Assembly (NCBI RefSeq): GCF_016745395.1
Contig: NZ_JAERVJ010000001.1
Location: 372,001-436,000, forward strand
Direction: 5' to 3'
DNA from: Methylocystis sp. Sn-Cys
GTDB lineage: Bacteria > Pseudomonadota > Alphaproteobacteria > Rhizobiales > Beijerinckiaceae
Length of the DNA stretch: 64,000 bases
Part shown: positions 35,477 through 44,406 of the stretch, piece by piece
Position numbering within the stretch: position 1 is the first letter of the stretch
How the letters are laid out: each line of letters opens with the position of its first letter
The notes under the pieces: model-generated
The model's input: the letters and a program-made list of their open reading frames with translations, nothing else
Told to the model about the DNA's origin: nothing
Database searches by the model: none
Program-made: the position numbers and the translations under genes

Positions 35477-37888
35477 TCAGAACTTGAACTTGACGCCGCC
35501 GATGAAAGCGCGCGGCTGGCCGGCGATTACGGATGCGCCTGTATTCGTCGACAACAGGGCCGCGTCCTGCTGTATGCCTGTCCTGCCGATCAGCCCATCG
35601 GTCATCACGGCGGCGCCGGCGACATAAGTGCGGTCGGTGACATTCTTGACATCGAAGAAGATGTCGAAGCGCTTCAACCAGCTTTGGGCGATGTCTCTCG
35701 AATAATGCAGATTGAGGTTGACGAGGCCGTAGCCGGGCGCCCACGCCAGATTCGCATTATCGAGCGCATAGTCGCTCTTGTAGATATATTCGACATAGCC
35801 TCCGAGCCCGGCGAACTGGCCGTAGGGAATGTCATAGCCAGCGCGCGCCGTGAGCGAATGTGGCGCGACGTTCGGAATGGCTTTCCCGCTGCGGTTGTAA
35901 TAGACCGTGGCCGACAGCGGATCCATGAAGTTTGTGAATTGCTGGTTGTTGTAGGTGTAGGCCAGAAGGAGCTGCGCGCCGTCGAAGGGCCGCCAGTCGG
36001 CGCTGACCTCGACTCCGCGGTGCACGGACTGCGGAATATTGACCCAATAGAAAACCAGCGAGGGCGCTGTTAGCTGCATGATCTCGTTGCGAAACCACTC
36101 ATGGAACGCGGTGACGCCGACGGTCAGGTCGCGGGTCGGCGTCCAGTCGACGCCGAGATCGACGCCCATATTGGTCTGCGCTTTCATCGTGCCATTATTG
36201 CCGACGCCATTGACCGTCGCTGTCAGATAGCTGAAATTGGGCGTGCCATAACCAGCCGCGTAGCGCGCGCGGAGTTGCCACTCGGGGTTGTAGCGCCAGG
36301 TCAAGGACGCTTCCGGCGCCGTATTCCAATAGTCGTTGTCGATGCCGACCTGAGTCGGCGTCAGCACCGCGCCCCTCGCGGAGTAATTATAGACGCTGTT
36401 GACGCCCCAGACGCGGTTCCAGTTGGTGCTGAAGCCGATCACCGCCGTCAGATCGGGACGCAAAGCGATCTCCTCGCGCGCCCGCAAGCTGATGTTGGAA
36501 TGGTAGGAGTCCATTTTGCTCGTCGGACCTCCCGGCATTCCGTAGCTCCAGACGTTGGGAACCCAGGCGTAGGTCGGATTGGTGAGCTTCAGATTATCGT
36601 AGAAGAAGCCGAGATAGCTCGTCGTCGGAAAGCCGAACAAAGCGGCGCGGCGGGTGATGTCGGTGCTCGCCGAAATGCCGACAGTGGGGCCGTTCATATA
36701 AACCGGCCCGCCAGTGCCGCCGATAATTTTGACCGGCATCCAGGTGGCGGATCTGTTCTCGAGATAATCATAGGTGAATTGGCTGCGCCATGTCGTGGCG
36801 TCGTCGAAATCATGCTCCCAGCGCAGCCCGGCGATCTCGCGCTGAATATTGTGATGGTAGCCCAGTTGACTGGAGCTTTGTCTGATCGTCGCGCCGTAAA
36901 TGCCGTTGGCGTAGGTGTTCAAGTTATTGCAGAAGGGCACATTCCCGGCCGTCGGGATCGCGCAGCCATAGTTCTTTACATATGGGTTGTAGTAATACTG
37001 GTTGAGAGACTGTCGAACCTGCATCTGAGAAAAAGTATTATTATAGATCAGTTTCAGAATGAGGCGATCGGTGGGCGTCGGCGTCAGCTTGAGAAGGACG
37101 GTGGCGTTTTGGCGGTCGCCCGCCGTATGCGCGATATAACCATCGTTGCGCGTGTCCGAGGCGAAGACCGAGAGGTCCGCCTCGCCGAACGCCGGACCGG
37201 AAACCTTCTTCCCGCCGCGAAGGTAATTATTGAAATAGCCGAAGCTGCCGAATTCCGAACCGTATTCCACCCCGTCGATTTCAGCGCCCGAAAAGGAGCG
37301 GAAATTGACCGCGCCGCCATAGGCGTAGTTGCCGAAGAGCGCCGAGGAGGGCCCGCGATAGACGTCGACCCCGCTGAAGGAATGCGGATCGAGCATGTCG
37401 GTGCGGCCGAAGCCGTCGGCCGTCATGATCGGGAAGCCGTCCTCATACATTTGTATGTTTCGGGTATGTTGGTTCAAGCGGTTTCCCGAACCGCGAATAT
37501 TGATGACGAAATCATAGGTGGGCGCGCCCGTTTCCTGGAATGTCACGCCGGGGCTGTAGCGCAGGAATTCCTGCACCGTGCTCATGGGCGTCGTTTCCAG
37601 GAAGTTGTGCTTGAGCGACGTGAAGGTCTGACCCGGCGGATCGCGATAGATCGGCAATTTGGCGCGCGAGGGCTCGAAGCCAGGGGCGGTGATCGGCGCG
37701 CCGTCCGGAGCCTGCGCGGAACTGGCGTGTGGCGCCGATTGTCGAGGCGCGGGGCCGCCCACTGCGCGCTGGCGGTTCCCGACGTCGATGCGGGGCAAGT
37801 TCTGCTGAGCCGATACGCTCGACGAGCCCAGAACGAGGATGAGAGCGCCGACGGAGACGCCGCGCATCATAGGGATTTTGCTAATCAC
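35477..37888 (-). CDS. TonB-dependent outer membrane receptor, probable metal (copper or iron) uptake
   Basis: The 803-residue protein has a signal peptide (SVGALILVLGSSSVSAQ). A plug domain (about 90-220) follows with MSTVQEFLRYSPGVTFQETG, INIRGSGNRLNQHTRNIQMY and VDVYRGPSSALFGNYAYGGA. The 22-strand barrel ends in FIGGVKFKF, with the terminal Phe needed for insertion. Ligand specificity cannot be read directly. The next gene upstream on the same strand encodes a DUF2946 protein with His/Cys motifs, which in other proteobacteria accompanies copper-related receptors, so copper is a reasonable guess. Siderophore-iron uptake remains possible. No TonB/ExbBD genes are nearby. Confidence 0.93.
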   Translation of the reverse strand: MISKIPMMRGVSVGALILVLGSSSVSAQQNLPRIDVGNRQRAVGGPAPRQSAPHASSAQAPDGAPITAPGFEPSRAKLPIYRDPPGQTFTSLKHNFLETTPMSTVQEFLRYSPGVTFQETGAPTYDFVINIRGSGNRLNQHTRNIQMYEDGFPIMTADGFGRTDMLDPHSFSGVDVYRGPSSALFGNYAYGGAVNFRSFSGAEIDGVEYGSEFGSFGYFNNYLRGGKKVSGPAFGEADLSVFASDTRNDGYIAHTAGDRQNATVLLKLTPTPTDRLILKLIYNNTFSQMQVRQSLNQYYYNPYVKNYGCAIPTAGNVPFCNNLNTYANGIYGATIRQSSSQLGYHHNIQREIAGLRWEHDFDDATTWRSQFTYDYLENRSATWMPVKIIGGTGGPVYMNGPTVGISASTDITRRAALFGFPTTSYLGFFYDNLKLTNPTYAWVPNVWSYGMPGGPTSKMDSYHSNISLRAREEIALRPDLTAVIGFSTNWNRVWGVNSVYNYSARGAVLTPTQVGIDNDYWNTAPEASLTWRYNPEWQLRARYAAGYGTPNFSYLTATVNGVGNNGTMKAQTNMGVDLGVDWTPTRDLTVGVTAFHEWFRNEIMQLTAPSLVFYWVNIPQSVHRGVEVSADWRPFDGAQLLLAYTYNNQQFTNFMDPLSATVYYNRSGKAIPNVAPHSLTARAGYDIPYGQFAGLGGYVEYIYKSDYALDNANLAWAPGYGLVNLNLHYSRDIAQSWLKRFDIFFDVKNVTDRTYVAGAAVMTDGLIGRTGIQQDAALLSTNTGASVIAGQPRAFIGGVKFKF

Positions 37889-38047
37889 GGATCAAATTCC
37901 TTCAGGTTAGGTCAGGTCTCGAGGCGCGCTGAAATGCTCGTGTGACAATCGCCGTCAGCGCACATATGCGCTGCGCCTTCGTCTGCGACGTGGAGGGGAC
38001 GGGATAGAATGGCCGCGCTTATATACGCGGGCGTTTCGCGCGAAATA

Positions 38048-38461
38048 TCAGGAGAAGTAAGCCGGGGGCCCGCGCGTCAGCGTCATTCGCGATCGAAGCG
38101 ACGGTCGCGAGGCAGAGTCCTGCGTAGTTATCGGGCGCGCCAACTCGTCGTCGCCCGGGGAGAGCACAACGGCGACAACCGCGAATAAAGCGATCGCGGC
38201 GCTCCAGTGGTCGCGGCTGCTGGTCGAGCAAAGGACGCATTCGTGCTGATGGTCGGAATGCGTTCGATCGCCGCCGTCTGTGTCGTTCGCGCAAATCACT
38301 TGCGTCGCGGCCAGCGAAACGCCCGGCGCATCGCTCTGGACGTGGCTTGCGCCGAAAGGCGATAAGAGAAAGGCGATCACTTGCAGCATGGCCAGACAAA
38401 TGATCGCGTGCGCGCGATAGGCGCGCAGGCAGTCCATCATCTGGTCGTAAAAATGCCGCAT
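38048..38461 (-). CDS. DUF2946-type small membrane protein with His/Cys metal-binding motif
   Basis: The 137-residue protein has a hydrophobic helix near the N-terminus (AIICLAMLQVIAFLLSPFG) and a His-rich CxxC-like segment THSDHQHECVLCSTSSRDHW. A second hydrophobic stretch, AAIALFAVVAVVLSPG, follows. This His-Cys cluster between two helices is the DUF2946 pattern. Such proteins are usually found beside TonB-dependent receptors regulated by copper. It lies 159 nt upstream of the receptor gene and may form a unit with it. The exact start is uncertain. Confidence 0.75.
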   Translation of the reverse strand: MRHFYDQMMDCLRAYRAHAIICLAMLQVIAFLLSPFGASHVQSDAPGVSLAATQVICANDTDGGDRTHSDHQHECVLCSTSSRDHWSAAIALFAVVAVVLSPGDDELARPITTQDSASRPSLRSRMTLTRGPPAYFS

Positions 38462-38657
38462 AATTTACTGTCTACGGCCCGCCGCCAGACTGTCAATTCG
38501 CTAAACGAAAGCGTAACCAAATAAGCCACCGCCGTTGCGCGTCTGCAACATTCTTATGCACGAGCGCGAAGCCTGGGCCATCTGGATTGTAGCCGTTTCA
38601 GCAGTAGCGCTATCATAAGAGGAGCGCCGTCTTCCGCGGCGCAGGAGAAAGCGCGCC

Positions 38658-38930
38658 ATGTCATCTCCCTTCGGCAAGCGCCTGATTGTTACGAGCATTT
38701 TGGCGATCCTCGTCATCCCGGTCTTCTTCCTGTCCGCGAGGGTGTTCTCGGCCTGGCAGGCAGGCTACGGCTGGGCGGAGATGGATTGGGACGGCAAGGG
38801 GCGCACGACGCCGCTCGATTTTCTCAAGGCGGCGGAGATCGGCAAGCGGCCGGTTCTGGTCAACGACCGTTCCTGCGTCGAATATTTCCTCTATCGCGAC
38901 GGCGTGACCGTGAAGACCCGTTGCCCGTGA
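38658..38930 (+). CDS. Small single-helix membrane or exported protein (90 aa)
   Basis: The protein has an N-terminal hydrophobic helix (LIVTSILAILVIPVFFLS) and a short C-terminal domain, WAEMDWDGKGRTTPLDFLKA, continuing to PVLVNDRSCVEYFLYRDG. Two Cys (RSCVEY and the final TRCP) could form a disulphide in the periplasm. I do not recognise the family. WDGKGRTT resembles a short EF-hand-like Asp-rich turn (DWDGKGRTT), but only one is present. It is divergent from the DUF2946 gene (196-nt gap). Confidence 0.65.
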   Translation: MSSPFGKRLIVTSILAILVIPVFFLSARVFSAWQAGYGWAEMDWDGKGRTTPLDFLKAAEIGKRPVLVNDRSCVEYFLYRDGVTVKTRCP

Positions 38931-38937
38931 GGCTGAT

Positions 38938-39411
38938 CTAGGGCTTTTTCCGGCGCCGAACCGAATCGCGCATCAGCGTCAGGCACTCGGCTGTCGAGGC
39001 CATGTCGAGCGCCGTCAACCCGAGACTCGTCTCGAACGCTGGATCGGCGCCCGCCGCCAGGAGCTGCGCCACGGCCCTGGCTCGGCCCGACGAGGCGGAG
39101 AACATCAGCGGCGTCGCGCCCGTGCAGTTGACGTGCTGAATGTCGGCTCCGGCTTCGATGAGAAGACCGATGTTTTCTGCATTCTCGCCGACGCAGGCGA
39201 GCCACAGGGCCTGATTGCCGTCAGCGTTCTCGGCGTGGATGTCGGCGCCGGCGGCAAGCAGCTCGCGCACCAGAGCCGGCGGCGCGAGCCGGACCGCGAG
39301 CATCAGCGGCGTCGCTTTGTCCTTGTTGAAGACATTGACGGCGTCGCGCCGAAATCCATGTTCCGCAAGGAATGTTTGCAGCGCGTCGCTGAGATCGAGG
39401 GTGGCGCTCAT
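38938..39411 (-). CDS. Ankyrin-repeat protein
   Basis: The 157-residue soluble protein carries three to four ankyrin repeats, visible as ATPLMLAVRLAPPALVRELL then AAGADIHAEN, ALWLACVGENAENIGLLIEA, ATPLMFSASSGRARAVAQLL, and a degenerate fourth, GLTALDMASTAECLTLM. Ankyrin repeats mediate protein binding. No catalytic domain or export signal is present. It converges with the small membrane protein gene, with a 7-nt gap. Confidence 0.9.
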   Translation of the reverse strand: MSATLDLSDALQTFLAEHGFRRDAVNVFNKDKATPLMLAVRLAPPALVRELLAAGADIHAENADGNQALWLACVGENAENIGLLIEAGADIQHVNCTGATPLMFSASSGRARAVAQLLAAGADPAFETSLGLTALDMASTAECLTLMRDSVRRRKKP

Positions 39412-39517
39412 CCGTTCGGCTCACGAAAATAGGGACCGAACGACACGTATGCGAAGTTGGGGCCAACGGCGCCATCCCCGACGCGCGCGCCGATTGGACA
39501 CACGGGGAATCACCGCC

Positions 39518-39688
39518 GTCATTGCGAGGAGGCGGAGCCGACGAAGCAATCCAGAGCCCGTCATTGCTTCGCTTCGCTCGCAATGACGGGCTCTGAGTAA
39601 ACCCAGCGCTCTTGCGGCTCTGGATTCCCGGTCGGGCTTTCAGCCCGCCGGGAATGACAATGCCCCATGCGAGCTGTTCAAACGGAAA
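39518..39688. repeat. Composite palindromic repeat (type 1 copy 3 plus tail)
   Basis: 39518-39588 is a shortened type 1 element. The adjoining 39592-39688 contains CCAGCGCTCTTGCGGCTCTG, an internal CCGGTCGGGCTTTCAGCCCG hairpin and GAGCTGTTCAAACGGAAA. The outer blocks recur in reverse complement at 49660-49729, next to another type 1 copy, so element and tail travel together. Confidence 0.8.
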
Positions 39689-39700
39689 TAGTAGGAACGC

Positions 39701-40144
39701 TTACTTCACGCCGAGCAGTTCGACGTCGAAAATCAGCCAGGAATTGGCCGGAATGGCGTTGCCCATGGCGCGCGCGCCATAGCCGAGCTCCGGTGGGATG
39801 ATCAGCGTGCGCTTGCCGCCGACCTTCATGGTCTCGACGCCCTCGTCCCAGCCCTTGATGACCTGGCCCATGCCGAGCGGAAAATCGAAGGGCTCTCCCC
39901 GATCGCGCGAGCTGTCGAATTTCTTGCCCTTGGCGCCGTTCACATAAAGCCAGCCGGTGTAGTGAACGGTGACGTTCTGACCGATCTTCGGGGAAGCGCC
40001 CGTGCCCGGCTTCGTGTCGATATATTTCAGCCCGCTCGCCGTGAGCGTGGTCTCGGGCTCGGCGCGGACAGCAGTCGGCGCGACGGCCAGTCCCGCCGCT
40101 GCGGCGAGGATCGCGACCGAAAGAGTCTTCGAGAAAAAGCGCAT
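39701..40144 (-). CDS. Exported FKBP-type peptidyl-prolyl isomerase
   Basis: The 147-residue protein has a signal peptide (KTLSVAILAAAAGLAVAPTA ending VRAEP) and one complete FKBP domain. This shows GQNVTVHYTGWLYVNGAKGK, FDFPLGMGQVIKGWDEGVET, LIIPPELGYGARAMGN and ANSWLIFDVELLGVK. It catalyses proline isomerisation in the periplasm. GGAGGAAAAA directly before the ATG at 40144 fixes the start. It lies 28 nt downstream of the adenosine kinase gene on the same strand. Confidence 0.95.
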   Translation of the reverse strand: MRFFSKTLSVAILAAAAGLAVAPTAVRAEPETTLTASGLKYIDTKPGTGASPKIGQNVTVHYTGWLYVNGAKGKKFDSSRDRGEPFDFPLGMGQVIKGWDEGVETMKVGGKRTLIIPPELGYGARAMGNAIPANSWLIFDVELLGVK

Positions 40145-40172
40145 TTTTTCCTCCGGGATGATTGTAGCGGCT

Positions 40173-41171
40173 TTACGCCATGATGCCGCTGTCGCGCGCG
40201 AGCTGCAGCAGGTTCTTCTGGGGGCGCGCGCCGACATGCGAGATAATCTCGGCGGCGGCCATTGCGCCGAGCGCGGCGCTGCGCTCATGCGGCAGGTCCC
40301 TGGCGTAGCCGGCGAGAAAGCCCGCCGCAAAGAGGTCGCCGGCGCCGGTCGTGTCGACGACTTCCTCGACCGAAAAGGCGGGCGCGGCGATCACTTTGCC
40401 CTCGCTCGTGACGACGCAGCCCTTTTCCGAGCGGGTGACGACGCCGAGCAGGCCCTTTTCGGCGCGTAGCGCCGCGAGCGCCGCGTCGAAATCCGCCGTT
40501 TCGTAAAGCGCGTGCAATTCGCTTTCATTGGCGAAGAGAATATCGACGACGCGGTCGCGAATCAGCGAGAGGAATTCGGCGCGATAGCGATCGACGCAGA
40601 AGGAATCGGAGAGGCTCAGCGCCACCTTGCGGCCATGGGCGCGGGAGACTTTCGCGGCGCGCAGAAACGCCTGCTTGGCGCCCGGCGGATCCCAAAGATA
40701 GCCTTCCATATAGAGGATTTTCGCGCCCGCGACGGCGGTTTCGTCGATATCCTCCGGCTGCAGCGCCTGGCAGGCCCCCAGAAAGGTGTTCATCGTGCGC
40801 TGGCCGTCGGGCGTCACGAAGATCAGGCAGCGCGCCGTCGCGGCGCCGTCGATCGCGTGCGGCGTGTCGAAGACGACGCCGGCCTTGCGAATGTCATGGG
40901 TGAATTCACGGCCCGCCGCGTCGTCCTTCACCTTGCCGACGAAGCCGGCCTTGGCGCCGAGGCTAGCGAGGCCCGCCATGGTGTTGGCGGCTGAGCCGCC
41001 GGATATGACCGTCGTCGGTCCCATCAGCTCGTAGAGCGCGTCGGCGCGCTGTTCATCGACGAGCGCCATGGAGCCCTTTATCAGCCCGGCGCCGACCAGC
41101 ACGTCGTCGTCTGCGCGGGAAAGAGTGTCGACGATGGCGTTGCCAATGCCGAGAACATCGAGAGTGGTCAT
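40173..41171 (-). CDS. Adenosine kinase / PfkB-family sugar kinase
   Basis: The 332-residue protein is a ribokinase-fold kinase: MTTLDVLGIGNAIVDTLSRA at the start, then GPTTVISGGSAANTMAGLAS. The C-terminal PfkB signature is EEVVDTTGAGDLFAAGFLAG, with the catalytic Asp in GAGD. Alphaproteobacterial members with this N-terminus are annotated as adenosine kinases that recycle adenosine to AMP. That specificity is family inference. Translation most likely starts at 41171; an ATG at 41195 would add eight residues. Confidence 0.9.
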   Translation of the reverse strand: MTTLDVLGIGNAIVDTLSRADDDVLVGAGLIKGSMALVDEQRADALYELMGPTTVISGGSAANTMAGLASLGAKAGFVGKVKDDAAGREFTHDIRKAGVVFDTPHAIDGAATARCLIFVTPDGQRTMNTFLGACQALQPEDIDETAVAGAKILYMEGYLWDPPGAKQAFLRAAKVSRAHGRKVALSLSDSFCVDRYRAEFLSLIRDRVVDILFANESELHALYETADFDAALAALRAEKGLLGVVTRSEKGCVVTSEGKVIAAPAFSVEEVVDTTGAGDLFAAGFLAGYARDLPHERSAALGAMAAAEIISHVGARPQKNLLQLARDSGIMA

Positions 41172-41194
41172 AGAGCGATCCGGGTGGGGCGCCA

Positions 41195-41228
41195 AAAGTA
41201 AAACCGGCCGACCCTTACGGGCGGCCGG
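41195..41228 (-). terminator. Intrinsic terminator of the outer membrane barrel gene
   Basis: On the minus strand CCGGCCGCCC pairs with GGGTCGGCCGG around a short loop (41204-41228). TTTTACTTTT follows at 41203-41194. Confidence 0.75.
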
Positions 41229-41262
41229 CGCCTGTTTAACATCGTGCGACCGGCGCGCCTAG

Positions 41263-42117
41263 CTAGTCGATCACATAGCGGAAGCCCATGCGGACTTGCT
41301 GGCTGATCAAATTAGTGGAAACCACGTTGTTGTAGCGGTCGACGCCGGTGATTTTGCCCATATTCGCGTAACGGTAGCCGACGTCGATCTTCCAATGGTT
41401 GTCGATGTCGTAGGAAAATCCGCCCATGAAGGCATAGGCGAAGCGAACATAGGTGTCCTGGTATTTCGTGTCCCAATTGGCCATGTAAGTGGCGTTGGTG
41501 CGGGGGTCTGTGTAGGTCACGCCCGCATAAGGGACGCCATTATACATATACCAGTTGGACGATACTCTCTGGTAAAGCACGTTGAGGCCGACGCCGGCGC
41601 CGACGTAAGGCGTGAAACCCCACCAATTGCCCAAGTCGATATAGGCGTTGGCCAGGGTGAGCATCGACTCGGTTCTGTTTCTGACCCAGGGAAAACAGGC
41701 CGAGTAGATGGGATTAACCAGCCCGGGATCGCCGAGGGGATTGGGCTGATAGAGCCCGATCGTGCAAGGTAGCCCGATATCGTTGCGCACGCCGCTCTTC
41801 TGATAGAGGCTCTCGTAGTCGACCGTCACGTCGGCGCGCAGAAAATCATTGAATTTGTAGCCGCCGCCGAGACCAATGGTCCAATTGTTGGGGAAACTGT
41901 TCGACAAGGTGACGCCGTTGAGCTCGGTCGGCGTGGTGCGAGCGATGCCCAGATCGCCCCGCAAATACCAGTTCGAGCCCCATTCCACAGGGCCTTCCTC
42001 GACGAATTGCTGCGGTTGAATGGCTGGAAAGTCCGCGGCCTGCGTCGCTGGCGCGATAAGCGCGCCCAGCAGCGCGGTGGCGATCGTCGCGCGGGCGCGC
42101 AAAAACGGGCGAACCAT
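41263..42117 (-). CDS. Outer membrane beta-barrel protein
   Basis: The 284-residue protein has a signal peptide (ATIATALLGALIAPATQA-AD) and an Omp25/Hbp-like 8-stranded barrel: WGSNWYLRGDLGIARTTPTE, NNWTIGLGGGYKFNDFLRAD, WWGFTPYVGAGVGLNVLYQR and IDVGYRYANMG. The C-terminus VRMGFRYVID is the barrel-closing strand but ends in Asp rather than Phe. An ATG at 42159 would add 14 residues. It is followed by a good intrinsic terminator and is transcribed alone. A structural or porin-like role is likely. Confidence 0.88.
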   Translation of the reverse strand: MVRPFLRARATIATALLGALIAPATQAADFPAIQPQQFVEEGPVEWGSNWYLRGDLGIARTTPTELNGVTLSNSFPNNWTIGLGGGYKFNDFLRADVTVDYESLYQKSGVRNDIGLPCTIGLYQPNPLGDPGLVNPIYSACFPWVRNRTESMLTLANAYIDLGNWWGFTPYVGAGVGLNVLYQRVSSNWYMYNGVPYAGVTYTDPRTNATYMANWDTKYQDTYVRFAYAFMGGFSYDIDNHWKIDVGYRYANMGKITGVDRYNNVVSTNLISQQVRMGFRYVID

Positions 42118-42246
42118 TGCTATCTTCCTTGGTCGAGACCGAACGGGCGCGACGGCCACGCTCGGGAATGAAGGAAGAATGATCGATCATGCTTAATGGC
42201 GGCTTAATCCGCCAGCATGGTTTCCGTCTTCTTTATAAACAAAAAA

Positions 42247-42272
42247 GGCGTCCGCGACTGAGCGCGGGCGCC
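42247..42272 (-). terminator. Intrinsic terminator of the five-helix membrane protein gene
   Basis: GGCGTCCGCG (42247-42256) pairs with CGCGGGCGCC (42263-42272), with one G-T wobble. On the minus strand the hairpin is followed by six T. The gene at 42300-42830 ends 28 nt before it. Confidence 0.85.
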
Positions 42273-42299
42273 TGAGGCTCTCTTCTGTTCGGTCGTTCT

Positions 42300-42830
42300 T
42301 TAGAATTTCACGGACGACAGAACGATCTCGATGATCAGCACATAGACGGAGGCCGTCACAAAGGCCGGGATCGGTCGCAGCGCCACATGCCGGAACAGGA
42401 AGGCGTAAATGAAGACGAGCCAGATGATGATCGGGAAAAGCAGAAAACGTGTCAGGCGTTCGGTCGGCAGCGGCGGCGGCAGCGCGACGCCGACAATGAA
42501 ATGCATGACGATATAGGCGCCCGCCCCGACGGCGCCCAGGATCGCCAAGGCGCTCACGGTCTTGATGAATCTGTCCTCCTGCTTGAGGTAGCGGAGCAGG
42601 AGCAGCGTCGCGCCGTAAAGCACGGCCGCGGTGGAGAGGCCGTAGAAAATGCTCACCGGCAGCGAATGGGAGAAATATTGCGCGCCGATCTGCAGCACGA
42701 CATAGGCGGCAAGCGCGCCCTTCATCAGTTGCTCCGAGTCAGGGAGCGAGAGCTGCGACGCCTCGAGATTGAGCATTTTGAGGACCGTCCTCGGCGTCGG
42801 ATCGTTGATGAACGGAATATTGAACGCCAT
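42300..42830 (-). CDS. Polytopic inner-membrane protein of unknown function (176 aa)
   Basis: From the ATG at 42830 the protein begins MAFNIPFINDPTPRTVLKML and has about four to five membrane helices, such as ALAAYVVLQIGAQYFSHSLP, STAAVLYGATLLLLRYL, AILGAVGAGAYIVMHFIVGV and FLLFPIIIWLVFIYAFLFRH. I do not recognise the family. The frame is open about 30 codons upstream without a good start. A strong terminator follows. It stands alone between the barrel gene and the rhamnose operon. Confidence 0.75.
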   Translation of the reverse strand: MAFNIPFINDPTPRTVLKMLNLEASQLSLPDSEQLMKGALAAYVVLQIGAQYFSHSLPVSIFYGLSTAAVLYGATLLLLRYLKQEDRFIKTVSALAILGAVGAGAYIVMHFIVGVALPPPLPTERLTRFLLFPIIIWLVFIYAFLFRHVALRPIPAFVTASVYVLIIEIVLSSVKF

Positions 42831-42951
42831 GAGCGTTGGTCCCCTTGGTCGGCGGCGCCGAGCGGCGCGAAAAAGCCGCGCTTTGTCGTTGCGCGCGGCC
42901 CATTGTCGCCTCTCTAACATGCTTTTGCGCCTACCGAAACCAAGGGCGCGG

Positions 42952-44406
42952 TCAGGGCAGGCGCGTCAGCCAATCCTCGCGCGCGACGACCGCGACGATG
43001 CGCCGCGCTGCATCCGCCCAGGAGACGTTGAGCGTCCTTGCTGGATCGGCGGGGACCCGGCCCGCCAGGAAGGCGCGCATCGCCTCGGCAAGCGCGTCGG
43101 GGTCGTTGACCCTGAAATAGATCGCGCCGTCGCCTCCGACCTCCCGAAATACGGGGATGTCGCTGCAGATGGCGGGGCGGCCGTGCTGGGCCGCTTCGAC
43201 GATCGGCAAACCGAACCCTTCGGCATAGGAGGGCAGGAGCAGCGCCCGGGCGTGGCGGTAAAGGTAGGAGAGCTCGCCGTCATCGACGTCGCTGAACCAG
43301 AAGAGACGTCGGCCGAACTCCGGATGACTTTCCATGCCGGCGGCGATCGCCTCCTCGAACCAGCCGCGCCGGCCGACGACAATCAATCGCAGATCGACGC
43401 CCGAGCGCCACAGGGCGTCGAAAGCCTGCAGCGCGATCCGGTGCCCCTTGCGCGGCTCGATCGTGCCGACCATCAGGAAAGCGGGCGCGTCTCCAGAGAT
43501 GGCGGCGGCGATCTTCTCCCGCGGCGTGGCCGTCGGCGGCGCAGCGAGATCGGCGCCGCATTGGAACCAGCCGATCTTCAGGCCCGGCCGATGGGGTAGG
43601 CCCTCTGCAGCGATATAGTCCGCGAGTTCCTCGGCGACCGTGCGGGAGATGGCGAGAAAGGCGTCGCTTTCGAGAAGCGCCTTGCGCAACCAGGCGCGAT
43701 AGCGCGGCACCGTCACCTCGTGACAGGCGTGTGGGTAAAGCTCGGGGATGAGGTCGAAAATGCAGGTGACGATCTCGCCGCCGTTCGCGCGGATGCGCCC
43801 GAAAACGGACCGCGCGCGTTCAGGCGCGCCTGTGGTCCCGCCTGTGGTCCGGGTCAGCTCCTCGAAAGCGTTCCAACTGTCGGAGAGCATCAAAAATCGA
43901 TCACCGGGCGCGATGGCGACTTCGACGTCGTCGCCCGTCTCCGCGCCGCCGAGGGCGGCGGTAAAGGCGTTGGCCGTATAGAGCTTGCCGTTCTCGCAGC
44001 GCACGGCGAAAGCCGGGATGTCGAAGCGTGCGCAGGAATGGCAGGCGCGCGCGACTTCCTTGACCACGCGCTGTATGCCGGTGCCTGCGTCACGCTTGAC
44101 CGTGCCGGTCACGTCGATGAGGAGCCGCCTTGCCGGCAAGCTCGGCGTCGAGGCCGTTATGGGAAGCGACGTCTCGGCCTGCGCAGGCGCTTTCTCGGCC
44201 TGTGGCCGGAAATAGGCGGCGATCGCCGCGCCGGCGTCGGCGAGCCGTTGCTCGACCGGCCGCAAAAAGCGATAGATGTGGCCGGAGGCCGAATAGGTCA
44301 GCCGATAGCGTTCATGGGTGAGGTGTAGAAGTTCCGCGCGGAGGTAATCGAGCTGAAATTCCAGGAGGCGGATGCGCTCTTTGTCCTTCGAGGCCTCCTC
44401 GCTCAT
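42952..44406 (-). CDS. Family 4-type glycosyltransferase of the D-rhamnose operon
   Basis: The 484-residue protein has an N-terminal coiled-coil-prone segment (LLEFQLDYLRAELLHLTHER) and a GT-B fold. Its conserved donor-binding half has FLMVGTIEPRKGHRIALQAF, LIVVGRRGWFEEAI and the EX7E-type region PSYAEGFGLPIVEAAQHGRP. DVTGTVKRDAGTGIQRVVKE is typical of GT4 proteins of D-rhamnan/A-band-like synthesis. It overlaps rmd by 4 nt (ATGA), so it probably uses GDP-D-rhamnose or GDP-mannose. The start is MSEEASKDKERI at 44406. Confidence 0.9.
   Translation of the reverse strand: MSEEASKDKERIRLLEFQLDYLRAELLHLTHERYRLTYSASGHIYRFLRPVEQRLADAGAAIAAYFRPQAEKAPAQAETSLPITASTPSLPARRLLIDVTGTVKRDAGTGIQRVVKEVARACHSCARFDIPAFAVRCENGKLYTANAFTAALGGAETGDDVEVAIAPGDRFLMLSDSWNAFEELTRTTGGTTGAPERARSVFGRIRANGGEIVTCIFDLIPELYPHACHEVTVPRYRAWLRKALLESDAFLAISRTVAEELADYIAAEGLPHRPGLKIGWFQCGADLAAPPTATPREKIAAAISGDAPAFLMVGTIEPRKGHRIALQAFDALWRSGVDLRLIVVGRRGWFEEAIAAGMESHPEFGRRLFWFSDVDDGELSYLYRHARALLLPSYAEGFGLPIVEAAQHGRPAICSDIPVFREVGGDGAIYFRVNDPDALAEAMRAFLAGRVPADPARTLNVSWADAARRIVAVVAREDWLTRLP

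Noticed and set aside
35477-38461. Methanobactin (MbnT-type) receptor cluster
   Set aside because: No mbnA precursor, mbnB/mbnC or MbnP/MbnH-like genes are present nearby, so the ligand is left open.
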